From Anaerocolumna sp. (GTDB taxonomy: Bacteria; Bacillota; Clostridia; Lachnospirales; Lachnospiraceae): a stretch of 15,220 nt of DNA. Made by a program: the position numbers and the translations under genes. Positions 7,779 through 15,220 of the stretch are shown piece by piece. The notes beneath the pieces are model-generated. The model was not told the origin of the DNA, ran no database searches, and saw only the letters and a list, made by a program, of their open reading frames with translations. The stretch is taken from contig JAQSYR010000049.1 in assembly GCA_029256035.1 (NCBI GenBank), positions 1 through 15,220 on the forward strand. Direction: 5' to 3'. Position 1 is the first letter of the stretch. Every line of letters starts with the position of its first letter.

Positions 7779-8248
7779 AAACCAGCACCTTCTTTCGCAG
7801 CTGTCATTACGGCTTCCACAATCATATTATAACCAGTACAACGACATAGATTACCAGATAATCCTTCCCGAATTTCAGAATCTGTTGGATGAGGATTTTT
7901 AGATAATAGTGCTTCTGTTGCCATAATCATACCTGGAGTACAAAAACCACACTGTACTGCTCCGGCTTTCCCATATGCTTTTTCAACCACAGCAAATTTC
8001 TCTGTTTTTTCATATCCTTCAATTGTCATTACAGAACATCCTTCTAAACTTCCCATTGCAACCATACATGAATTTCGGAGTTTTCCGTTAATAAGCACTG
8101 CACATGCACCGCATTCCCCTTCTCCACAGCCACATTTTACACCGGTTAGTTTAAAGTATTCCCTCAATATATCAAGAAGTCTGGCAGTCCCAGGAACATC
8201 TGCATCAACTGATTCTCCGTTTAAAATAAAATGTATACAGTCACTCAT
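7772..8248 (-). CDS. xdhC: molybdenum hydroxylase [2Fe-2S] subunit
   Basis: 158-residue small subunit carrying two [2Fe-2S] clusters that relay electrons from the molybdenum site to FAD. The N-terminal plant-ferredoxin-like domain has CGEGECGAC (Cys41, Cys46, Cys49) and Cys61. The C-terminal helical domain has QCGFC (Cys100, Cys103) and LCRC (Cys135, Cys137). All eight ligands are present and the length is normal. The ribosome binding site AAGGAGG overlaps the stop of xdhA, and the gene runs into xdhB. It is a useful in-window ruler for the related N-terminus of the single-chain xdh (10830-13238), which lacks the first of these two domains. Confidence 0.94.
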   Translation of the reverse strand: MSDCIHFILNGESVDADVPGTARLLDILREYFKLTGVKCGCGEGECGACAVLINGKLRNSCMVAMGSLEGCSVMTIEGYEKTEKFAVVEKAYGKAGAVQCGFCTPGMIMATEALLSKNPHPTDSEIREGLSGNLCRCTGYNMIVEAVMTAAKEGAGLW

Positions 8249-8250
8249 TG

Positions 8251-10129
8251 CTATGCCTCCTTCTTTCTATTTACTTCATCTATTTGTTGTATCAGGTCTT
8301 CCGGTAAAAATGGAATTTTATTGGCATTTATCTGAGCTGCATGCTCCACAGCAGCTACATAGGCTGGTGCTGTACCAATAAGAGTCAATTCTCCGGCACC
8401 TTTTGCTCCAAATGGTCCTCCACTATAAGGATTCTCTATTAGGGCCGTTACAATTTTAGGAGCGTCCATTGCAGTTGGGATAATATAGTCGGTTATACTG
8501 TTTTGTCGTATAAGTCCATTAACCTGGATCATATTCTCCATAGAGCCATAACCTAACCCCTGTAACATTCCGCCTTCCATTTGCCCTCTTATAATAGTAT
8601 CATCAATAGCAGTTCCTAGATCAAAAATTCCCCAGGTTCCTGTAATTTCAGTTGTTGCAGTTAAAGTATCCATTTCCACTTCTACCACATTGACTCCCCA
8701 GGAATAGGTAGGATAAGCATCTCCTGTAAAAGTATTAATATCCCATGGAATTAATTCTGGGTGAACATAATTTTCTTCAAAAGCCTGATATTCTCCGGTT
8801 TTCCATTCCTTTTTCAGTCGAATGGCAGCACGTTCTAATAACTTACCAACGGTCATAACTGATCTGGAAGCTACTGTAGGGCCGGAATCTGGTACCCTGT
8901 CTGTATCTGGATTAATCATTTTGATTTTCTCTAAAGGTAATTCTAGAACTTTAGCTACAATTTTACTTAAAGTAGTCTTTAAACCCTGGCCCATATCCGT
9001 GTTACTTACTAATATTTCAATGGTATCATCTTCTTTTTTCTCTAACTTAACCTTAGCTTTAATGTGATCTCTTTCTGCACTACCTGTAAAACCACAGCCA
9101 TGTAAGAATATTGACATTCCAATACCCTTTCGCAGTCTGCCCTTTTGCCAGGAATATTCTTCTCTCTTACGAGTATAGTCAGATAAACTATCGGCTTTTG
9201 CAACCATTTCCTCAAGTTTTACTGGTTCATAAAATTTTCCACCGGTTGGAGTTTCCTCTCCTTGTTTTACAAAATGTTCTTTCTTAAAAGTAAGGGACTC
9301 TTTTCCTGCTAACTTGGCAAGATGTGACATATGGGTTTCTATAGCAAATTCACTCTGTGGGCCACCAAACCCACGAAAAGCACCAGTAGGAACTGTATTA
9401 GTAATCAGCCTTATAAGCAGCAACTGCTACTTGTGCCCCAAGAACTGAGGGATAATCTTCTTTTCCTCCAAAAGCTCCACCAGTTGTTGTCTGAACAATC
9501 TGAACCTGATCTTCTGGCAGTCCCATTGCCTGTTTGATTGCACCTTTCACATAGTAAGGACATTGCATGGATCCATAAACTGATATTTTTCCGTCCTTAT
9601 ATTCAGCAAGAATACCATTGGGTTCAATATATACATGTTCTTGATAACCAGTGACGAATGTTTCTTCTACAATCTTTGCAGAAGCAGCAAATGCGTTATT
9701 AATATCACCTTTTTGAAAGGAATAGGAACAGGCATATTCTTTTGCATGTTCTATATCAAATATAGGATCTTCTTCTTCATATACAACAATAATTTCTTTC
9801 AGAATCCTGTCAATTACACTAGTATCTGGGCCAACTACCATTAAAATAGCTTCTCCAATATAATTTACCTGTTCTTCTGCATAGATTGGCTGATCGTTAA
9901 CAATGATGGCAACCCGGTTAACTCCTGGTACATCTTTATAATCAACAATACAATAACCCGCTGGAAGATCAGGTAATTTTATTTCTAGAATTTTAGCCTT
10001 AGCTTTTATAGAACGTAAAAACTTACCGTGTAATAAATCTGCTTTATTCATATCTGCTATATAAATTGCGCTTCCATTTACCTTTTCATAATGATCTTTT
10101 TTAATTACCGGTTTACTGATATCAAACAT
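8251..10129 (-). pseudogene. xdhA: molybdenum hydroxylase molybdopterin (catalytic) subunit, broken by internal deletion and frameshift
   Basis: Catalytic subunit of a xanthine dehydrogenase-type heterotrimer, split over two frames. Part one (10129-9398) has 243 codons, starting MFDISKPVIK after the ribosome binding site AAAGGAGGGGG; an outer ATG at 10159 would bury that site. It holds the N-terminal molybdopterin domain and TTTGGAFGGKED (215-225), then leaves frame after AAYKA. Part two resumes near 9405 in another frame at ITNTVPTGAFRGFG and runs to 8251, with DMGQG (molybdopterin contact) and GAKGAGE, whose Glu is the catalytic base. In the intact single-chain xdh the same two blocks are about 80 residues further apart, so about 240 bases seem lost, in a length not divisible by three. 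The missing part includes the Arg/Thr-Lys-Arg-His and GAY segments of the active-site domain. The product cannot fold as an active subunit unless the gap is an assembly error. Confidence 0.88.
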
Positions 10130-10142
10130 ATATCCCCCTCCT

Positions 10143-10760
10143 TTATTCCGTCTTTCCATTATATTCTAACAGTCTTTTGTAATCGTCTTTTGTATCTGCA
10201 TCCAATGTACATCCGTAATCATATACTTCAAGCAAAACTGTATCATTTTCATATTGCTCTAAAGCGCCACGTAATCCCCTGTCTCCTTTGTAATTCATTA
10301 GAGCACCTGCTAGATTCATGTGTATTAACGGAGGATGTTTTTTTCTACCCCCTATGGTAGGAAAGATAATGTTTCCATCACTCTGTTCTAAATGATTTTT
10401 TAGTAGCTTTAGGGTTTCGGGAGATATTACAGGCATATCTCCCGGTAATATAAAAAAGGAATCCTTTGGTTGCCAGTCTTCACATTGTAATAAATATTTT
10501 AGTCCTATTTGAATTGATTTCATCATATCACAATCTGCATAGGAAGAATTATAAACCACTTCCACGTCAGTACCTTGCAGGTGCTGCTCCATAATTTCTT
10601 TGTTATGACCGATAATTACAATAATCTTTTGTACTCCAGCCAGCTTCATGACCTGTATGGTATTCTTAATTATGGTAGTTCCTTTTAATGGAAGCAGTGG
10701 TTTAAATTCACCCATTCTGCTGGATAACCCGGCAGCCGTAATAATACCTGCAGTTCTCAT
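10143..10760 (-). CDS. mocA: molybdenum cofactor nucleotidyltransferase, MocA/YgfJ family
   Basis: 205-residue MobA-like nucleotidyltransferase. MocA enzymes add CMP to molybdopterin, giving the cytosine dinucleotide form used by xanthine dehydrogenase-family enzymes; YgfJ-type members occur in selenium-dependent hydroxylase operons. Motifs are the nucleotide-binding AAGLSSRMGEFKPLLPL (9-25), the metal-binding ILPGDMP (103-109), HPPLI (141-145) and LDADTKDDY (185-193). The length is typical. It lies between the single-chain xdh and xdhA, which supports a role in serving both. Its stop lies 13 bases before the xdhA start, within the shared ribosome-binding region. Its own start has CAGGTGAT at a usable distance. 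It appears intact. Confidence 0.9.
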   Translation of the reverse strand: MRTAGIITAAGLSSRMGEFKPLLPLKGTTIIKNTIQVMKLAGVQKIIVIIGHNKEIMEQHLQGTDVEVVYNSSYADCDMMKSIQIGLKYLLQCEDWQPKDSFFILPGDMPVISPETLKLLKNHLEQSDGNIIFPTIGGRKKHPPLIHMNLAGALMNYKGDRGLRGALEQYENDTVLLEVYDYGCTLDADTKDDYKRLLEYNGKTE

Positions 10761-10829
10761 GGATAATCACCTGATTTCTATTACATAATTAATTTATATA
10801 ATCTACTATTGTTTCTGGCTCAGATATAT

Positions 10830-13238
10830 TTATTTTTTATAGAAGGTTTCCTGTAATGGAAGTTTTGTTCTTAACTTACCATCGTATCTATAATAAGCAT
10901 GGGAACAGGCAGGTGCTGTAGGAATTAGACAAAGTTCACCAACACCTTTTGCTCCATAAGCATGGGGAATCTTTCCTTTGCCTTTTACCAGTTTAACTTC
11001 AATCTTTGGAGCATCCGTTGATCTCATAAGTCCAAGGGTACCAAACTTAACTTTTGGATATCCCCCTTCTATTTTAAAGTCTTCTGTAAGTGCATAGCCT
11101 AGTCCCATTACAATGCCACCTTCAATCTGGCCTTCCACCGACTGGGGATTTACAACGGTTCCTACATCATAAGCTGCTACAACTTTATCTACTTTTCCTG
11201 TTTCATCCAAAATTACTACCTGGGCTCCATAACTGTAACTAACATGGCTGATAGGATTTTCTTTTGCAGAACCCATAGGATCTGTGACAGCGGAAAATTC
11301 ACCAAAATACTCATTACCTTCTAAGAAGGCTAGGGCTTGATCTAATTGAAATCCTTCCGCCTTACTATGAAGACTCATCTGTTCTTCCAATGCTTCCTGT
11401 AATTTCAGTGCTGCTCGTCTGGTTGCTTCCCCTGTAAGTACTGTCTGTCTTGATGCTGTGCTAGTACCTGAATTAGGTGTCCTAACCGTATCCGGTCTTT
11501 CTGCAAATATTAGATTTGGATCTAGTCCAGTTGCTTCACATACCATATGAGTACACATAGTTGCAATTCCCTGCCCCATACATGCAGCTGAAGTACGAAT
11601 ATGTACGATTCCACTTTCAATAGATAAGATACAGCGACCTATATCTTTAAGGCCTACACCGGTTCCACTGTTTTTAAAGCCGCAGGCTATGCCGGCATAT
11701 GGATTAGATTCAAATACATCTTTTACTGCTTCCAGACATTCCGCCATTGCAACACTATCATCTGCAATCTGGCCGTTGGGTAATATTTGTCCTGGTCGAA
11801 TCGCATTTCTATAACGGAATTCCCAAGGTGAAATACCCACCATCTCAGCCAAGGAATTAATATTATTTTCTGTAGAAAAACAGCTTTGGGTAACCCCAAA
11901 TCCTCGGAATGCTCCCCCAACCACATTATTGGTATATATGGACATTCCTAAGATATCAATATTTTGGTAGTTATAGGGACCTGCCGCATGGGTACAGGCT
12001 CTTTGTAGTACTGGTCCTCCAAGAGAGGCATATGCTCCTGTATCTGCAATTAATACAGCTTTCATTGCAGTTAAATAACCATTTTCATCACAGGCAGTAG
12101 TAAATTCCATTTCCATTGCGTGACGTTTTGTATGATAATTTAAACTTTCCTGTCTTGAGAATTTTACTTTTACTGGGAGTTTAGTGTGCCATGCCATAAG
12201 AGCTGCATGGTGTTGAACACTCATATCTTCTTTCCCACCAAAGCCTCCCCCAACCAGTTTGGACTGACAGTGAACTTTTTCTTCTGGAATTTGCAGCATA
12301 TTGGAAATTTCATGTCGCTCATCATAAACAGATTGAGATCCGGTATACAACAATAACCCGTCCTCCCCTTCTGGTATAGCTATGGCACATTCTGGTTCCA
12401 TAAATGCATGTTCTTGAAATGGCGTACTATACTTACGTGTGATTACATATTTTGAATTCTTAATTGCTTCCTCTGCATTTCCACGTTTTAAAACTTCTTT
12501 TCTTAAAATATTACCGCCAGCGTGAATCAGTGGGGCATCTTCTCTTAACGCATCTGTAGGATTTGTTACCGGCTCTAATTCTGTATAGTCTACTTCAATT
12601 AATTGAATTACCTCATCCAGGGTTTCTTTATTATTTGTAGCAACAAGGGCCAATGCATCTCCAATGTATCTGGTTGTATCACCTTCTGCTATCATAACGT
12701 CCCAGTCCTGAACCAAATGGCCAATTTTATTATGTGGTACGTCTTTGGCAGTCAATATCTTTACTACATCAGGATGATTAAGTGCCTTTGTAATATCAAT
12801 TTTATTTACAATTGCTCTTGGATACTTGGAGCGTACTGCTTTTGCGTATATCATTCCAGGTACTACAATATCATCAACAAATTCACCGGTACCTAAGATT
12901 TTTTCTTCTGCATCCACTCTTTTAAAAGGAGTTGACATGAAAGCACTGGTTTCTCTTGGTGGTACAGGAAGTTTCTCACGAAAATATTTTGCTGCCATTA
13001 AAATAGCTTCTTCGATTTTGACATACCCGGTGCAGCGGCAAATATTACCTTTAATTGCTTTCTTCACCATATCACTGGTGGGATTTTCCTCCACATCCAA
13101 TAATCCTTTTGCGGATAATACCATTCCAGGAATACAAAACCCGCATTGTACGGCTCCTGCCTCTGCAAAACAATGGGTATAAACTTCTTTTTCTACATCA
13201 GTAGAAACTTCATTTCCATTTATCATTAAGGTATACAT
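10830..13238 (-). CDS. xdh: single-chain selenium-dependent-type xanthine dehydrogenase, lacking its N-terminal [2Fe-2S] domain
   Basis: 802-residue fusion of an iron-sulfur part and a molybdopterin catalytic part, of the kind found in selenium-dependent molybdenum hydroxylase operons; it would oxidise hypoxanthine/xanthine or a related purine. The second [2Fe-2S] domain is intact: QCGFC (Cys32, Cys35) and ICRC (Cys67, Cys69). The catalytic part shows VGGGFGGKED (329-338), GGAFRGFG (441-448), CMGQG and GAKGVGE with catalytic Glu768. The oddity is at the start: residues 1-17 (MYTLMINGNEVSTDVEK) are a normal beginning of the first, plant-type [2Fe-2S] domain, but residue 18 already corresponds to the linker into the second domain. 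Compared with XdhC in this window, about 65 residues and four cluster cysteines are missing, in frame. The ribosome binding site GCAGGAGGG is excellent. It should still be translated, but with a broken electron path. Confidence 0.9.
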   Translation of the reverse strand: MYTLMINGNEVSTDVEKEVYTHCFAEAGAVQCGFCIPGMVLSAKGLLDVEENPTSDMVKKAIKGNICRCTGYVKIEEAILMAAKYFREKLPVPPRETSAFMSTPFKRVDAEEKILGTGEFVDDIVVPGMIYAKAVRSKYPRAIVNKIDITKALNHPDVVKILTAKDVPHNKIGHLVQDWDVMIAEGDTTRYIGDALALVATNNKETLDEVIQLIEVDYTELEPVTNPTDALREDAPLIHAGGNILRKEVLKRGNAEEAIKNSKYVITRKYSTPFQEHAFMEPECAIAIPEGEDGLLLYTGSQSVYDERHEISNMLQIPEEKVHCQSKLVGGGFGGKEDMSVQHHAALMAWHTKLPVKVKFSRQESLNYHTKRHAMEMEFTTACDENGYLTAMKAVLIADTGAYASLGGPVLQRACTHAAGPYNYQNIDILGMSIYTNNVVGGAFRGFGVTQSCFSTENNINSLAEMVGISPWEFRYRNAIRPGQILPNGQIADDSVAMAECLEAVKDVFESNPYAGIACGFKNSGTGVGLKDIGRCILSIESGIVHIRTSAACMGQGIATMCTHMVCEATGLDPNLIFAERPDTVRTPNSGTSTASRQTVLTGEATRRAALKLQEALEEQMSLHSKAEGFQLDQALAFLEGNEYFGEFSAVTDPMGSAKENPISHVSYSYGAQVVILDETGKVDKVVAAYDVGTVVNPQSVEGQIEGGIVMGLGYALTEDFKIEGGYPKVKFGTLGLMRSTDAPKIEVKLVKGKGKIPHAYGAKGVGELCLIPTAPACSHAYYRYDGKLRTKLPLQETFYKK

Positions 13239-13257
13239 GTAATCCCTCCTGCTTATG

Positions 13258-14637
13258 TTACATAAGATACAAGCTTTCTGTTCTTGGTAAATACATTCCT
13301 GTATTTTCTTTTATTACTCTGCCTTGATAAGACACTTCATTTCCTCTTAAATATACCCTTTCTGCTCGCCCCTTCACAGGCATTCCTTCATAGGGGGTAT
13401 AATCCACATTCTGAATCTGATGAGCTGCCGAAATAGTTCCTTCATAATCTGGATTCCATACTACAATATCAGCATCACTTCCAACCTGCAAACAGCCTTT
13501 TCTTGGGTATAAACCAAAGAGTTTTGCAACATTTTCAGACAGAACTTTACACATTTGTTCCATTGTAATCCGGTTTTTCATTACTCCATAGGTATATATT
13601 AAGGCGGCTCTATGTTCTACACCTGGTATTCCATTGGGAATTTTACTAAAATCCTGTCTTCCAAGTTCTTTTTGGCCTTTAAAATGAAAGCTGCAATGAT
13701 CAGTCCCTATAGTATTAATTTTATCTTCACTTAAGGCTTTCCACAAACATTCCACGTCTTCTGGCTTTCGTGCAGGTGGTGAAAATACATACTTTGCACC
13801 TTCAAAATCCGCTTTTTCATAGCAACTGTCATCTAGTAAAAGATATTGAGGACAGGTTTCAATATAAACTTTCTGGCCTCGTTCTCTTCCTTTCATTGCC
13901 TCTGTTAATCCTTCTTTCGTACTTAAATGTACAATATTTACAGGTGTATTGGTAAGGTATGCCAGACTAATATATCTGTTTACCGCTTCTGCTTCAACGA
14001 TGGAAGGTCTGGATAAGGGATGGGCTGCAGGTGTCAAATTTCCCTTTGCCTTTAACTCCAAAATCCTTTCCTGTACCATATCCCCATTCTCACAGTGCAT
14101 ACCAACCATTCCACCTACTTCATTCATGTGTTTTAAAATCTGGTAGATTTGGGCATCGGTAACTCTAAGATTCTCATATGCCATATATAACTTAAATGAC
14201 GTGATTCCTTCTTCCTTCATGATGGCAAGTTCTTTTGCCACTGCCTCATTCCAGTCCGTAATCGCCATATGAAATCCGTAATCACACGAAGATACTCCTT
14301 TTGCCTTCTTATGCCAGATAGAAAGGGCATGGGATAAGGTTTCTCCTTTATTTTGGGTTGCAAAATCAAGAATTGTAGTTGTTCCTCCTACAATAGCAGC
14401 TTTAGTACCTGAGGCAAAATCATCTGCTGTTTTTGTTGTACCTGTATCTAAGTCAAAATGTGTATGGGAATCAATAAAGCCTGGAAATACATAGTTTCCA
14501 CTAATATCAACAATTACTCCATCTGTTGTATCTAAATCACTGCCAATCTCACTAATTTTCTCGCCTGTAATACGCAAATCAGCCTGAAAGCACTTATTGG
14601 ATGAAACAATTGTACCTCCCTTTAAGACAAGTTCCAT
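13258..14637 (-). CDS. hydA: dihydropyrimidinase/D-hydantoinase family amidohydrolase
   Basis: 459-residue binuclear-metal cyclic amidohydrolase, full length for the family. Family members open cyclic ureides (dihydropyrimidines, hydantoins, possibly purine breakdown products). Metal ligands are visible in order: DSHTHFDLDTG with His58 and His60, the carboxylated Lys149 in FKLYMAY, His181 in MHCEN, His237 in VHLST and Asp313 in GTDHCSF. The C-terminal block with YTPYEGMPVKGRAERVYLRG is typical of dihydropyrimidinases. It sits 15 bases after ygfK and 19 before xdh, clearly co-transcribed. In gut anaerobes, genes of this type together with ygfK and xdh are part of a conserved purine-degradation cluster, which suggests a purine-ring-derived substrate here; the true substrate is inferred. 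The ribosome binding site is AGAGGTGG. Confidence 0.92.
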   Translation of the reverse strand: MELVLKGGTIVSSNKCFQADLRITGEKISEIGSDLDTTDGVIVDISGNYVFPGFIDSHTHFDLDTGTTKTADDFASGTKAAIVGGTTTILDFATQNKGETLSHALSIWHKKAKGVSSCDYGFHMAITDWNEAVAKELAIMKEEGITSFKLYMAYENLRVTDAQIYQILKHMNEVGGMVGMHCENGDMVQERILELKAKGNLTPAAHPLSRPSIVEAEAVNRYISLAYLTNTPVNIVHLSTKEGLTEAMKGRERGQKVYIETCPQYLLLDDSCYEKADFEGAKYVFSPPARKPEDVECLWKALSEDKINTIGTDHCSFHFKGQKELGRQDFSKIPNGIPGVEHRAALIYTYGVMKNRITMEQMCKVLSENVAKLFGLYPRKGCLQVGSDADIVVWNPDYEGTISAAHQIQNVDYTPYEGMPVKGRAERVYLRGNEVSYQGRVIKENTGMYLPRTESLYLM

Positions 14638-14652
14638 AGAACCACCTCTTTT

Positions 14653-15220
14653 TTATACTTTTAATAAGTAACTGTAATTTTCAGAAACCTGCAAAATCAA
14701 CTCTCCTATTTCAGCAGGAATATCCTTCATATCTAATAGGCGGGTTTGTAAAACCTGTGCTCCTAATCTTACCTGAACTAAACTATTAGTACCACCTGTT
14801 TCCTTCTCTTCTAGGAAGATAAAGCCATCATTTTTACTATCTTCAAACTCTAAGAGAGAATGGAATAAGGTGAATTTCTCCCGGTATGGCGCACTATCAT
14901 AAGGACAAAAACTTTCACAATTACCACATTCATTACACATACTGTCAATATGAAGAATCTGTGGCATGGCATTATTTTTACTATTTATACTGATATTTGC
15001 ACGATTCGGGCAGACATCAACACAACACTCACATATGGTTGAACATTCTAAACATCTGTCTATTTCAGCTTTTGCATCGTTAGAATGAAGTAAAATACCT
15101 TTTTTATTAATTGCATCAGTTACTCTTTCTTTTTTATAATCATTATACTTATGGGAGTAATTTTGAATCTCTTTTGTATTACTGATATTATTAATAATAG
15201 CATTGGCTGCTTTTCTGGCA
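14653..15220 (-). CDS. ygfK: YgfK-type putative selenate reductase/iron-sulfur flavoprotein, C-terminal part (cut by window edge)
   Basis: The open frame runs from the right edge (first full codon 15219-15217) to 14653, giving about 188 C-terminal residues of a protein that is about 1000 residues long in E. coli. The internal ATG at 14967 is not a start; the frame continues upstream without a stop. Two ferredoxin-like cysteine clusters are visible: RCLECSTICECCVDVCPNRA, then MCNECGNCESFCPYDSAPYR. Both match the YgfK C-terminus. YgfK is related to glutamate-synthase-type flavoproteins; its reaction is not firmly known, but it is conserved with selenium-dependent molybdenum hydroxylases and purine degradation genes, and electron transfer to or from the hydroxylases is a reasonable inference. 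It heads the visible part of the operon. Confidence 0.88.
   Translation of the reverse strand, partial: ARKAANAIINNISNTKEIQNYSHKYNDYKKERVTDAINKKGILLHSNDAKAEIDRCLECSTICECCVDVCPNRANISINSKNNAMPQILHIDSMCNECGNCESFCPYDSAPYREKFTLFHSLLEFEDSKNDGFIFLEEKETGGTNSLVQVRLGAQVLQTRLLDMKDIPAEIGELILQVSENYSYLLKV

Noticed and set aside
8251..9423. A separate 390-residue gene starting at ATG 9423
   Set aside because: Its sequence begins in the middle of the xanthine dehydrogenase catalytic fold and has no proper ribosome binding site; it is the second half of broken xdhA.
9398..9423. Programmed ribosomal frameshift joining the two xdhA halves
   Set aside because: About 80 conserved residues are absent at the junction, so a frameshift alone could not restore the protein, and no slippery heptamer with a following structure is evident. 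The same argument applies at 1611-1640.
13150..13238. Deletion in xdh caused by recombination between the GAAGTTT repeats at codons 10 and 18
   Set aside because: Both repeat copies are still present 24 bases apart, so recombination between them would not explain the missing domain.
10830..13238. Selenocysteine codon (in-frame UGA) in the selenium-dependent-type hydroxylase
   Set aside because: The frame is open with no internal UGA; these enzymes use a selenium-containing cofactor rather than selenocysteine in the chain.
14653..14967. A complete 104-residue ferredoxin-like gene
   Set aside because: The frame continues without a stop past the ATG to the window edge and includes another cysteine cluster; it is the C-terminus of YgfK.
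1..15220. CRISPR arrays, insertion sequences, tRNA or rRNA genes
   Set aside because: No regular spaced repeats, transposase-like proteins, long terminal inverted repeats or RNA gene signatures were seen on either strand.

Overview
The window is AT-rich DNA with every gene on the minus strand, strong GGAGG-type ribosome binding sites and short gaps. Gene content points to an anaerobic Firmicute, most likely a clostridial or Lachnospiraceae-type bacterium. This is an inference from gene content and protein style; no 16S rRNA or other phylogenetic marker was compared.

In transcription order (right to left), positions 15220 to 6945 hold a purine/xanthine catabolism operon of the selenium-dependent molybdenum hydroxylase type. 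It contains the end of ygfK (putative selenate reductase/iron-sulfur flavoprotein), a dihydropyrimidinase/hydantoinase, a single-chain xanthine dehydrogenase (xdh), a MocA/YgfJ molybdenum-cofactor nucleotidyltransferase, and a three-subunit molybdenum hydroxylase (xdhA-xdhC-xdhB). A clear intrinsic terminator (6902-6937) closes it. A second group follows: mogA (cofactor maturation), a 52-residue membrane peptide, a NYN-LOTUS RNA-binding/nuclease-like protein, an unknown membrane protein, and xpt (xanthine phosphoribosyltransferase, with its own promoter). Next comes a heterodimeric ABC exporter pair, and the window ends with the start of holA (DNA polymerase III delta).

The main observation is that three long genes have lost an internal block while the sequence on either side stays well conserved. 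(1) The single-chain xdh lacks, in frame, about 65 residues, which is the whole plant-type [2Fe-2S] domain. (2) xdhA lacks about 80 residues and is frameshifted. (3) The second ABC exporter subunit lacks about 38 residues of its membrane domain and is frameshifted. Sizes were estimated by aligning each gene by eye to an intact relative in this same window. Both molybdenum hydroxylase catalytic chains are therefore damaged, while the genes for their accessory, iron-sulfur and FAD proteins are intact. This is either very recent, possibly population-variable, gene inactivation, or an assembly artefact; the sequence alone cannot tell which.

If intact, the operon genes would work as follows. MocA and MogA help make and mature the molybdenum cofactor. 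The hydroxylases oxidise purines such as hypoxanthine or xanthine. HydA and YgfK (with genes outside the window) act in ring opening and electron transfer. Xpt salvages xanthine back to XMP. No CRISPR array, insertion sequence, tRNA or rRNA gene was seen, and no gap between genes exceeds 300 bases.
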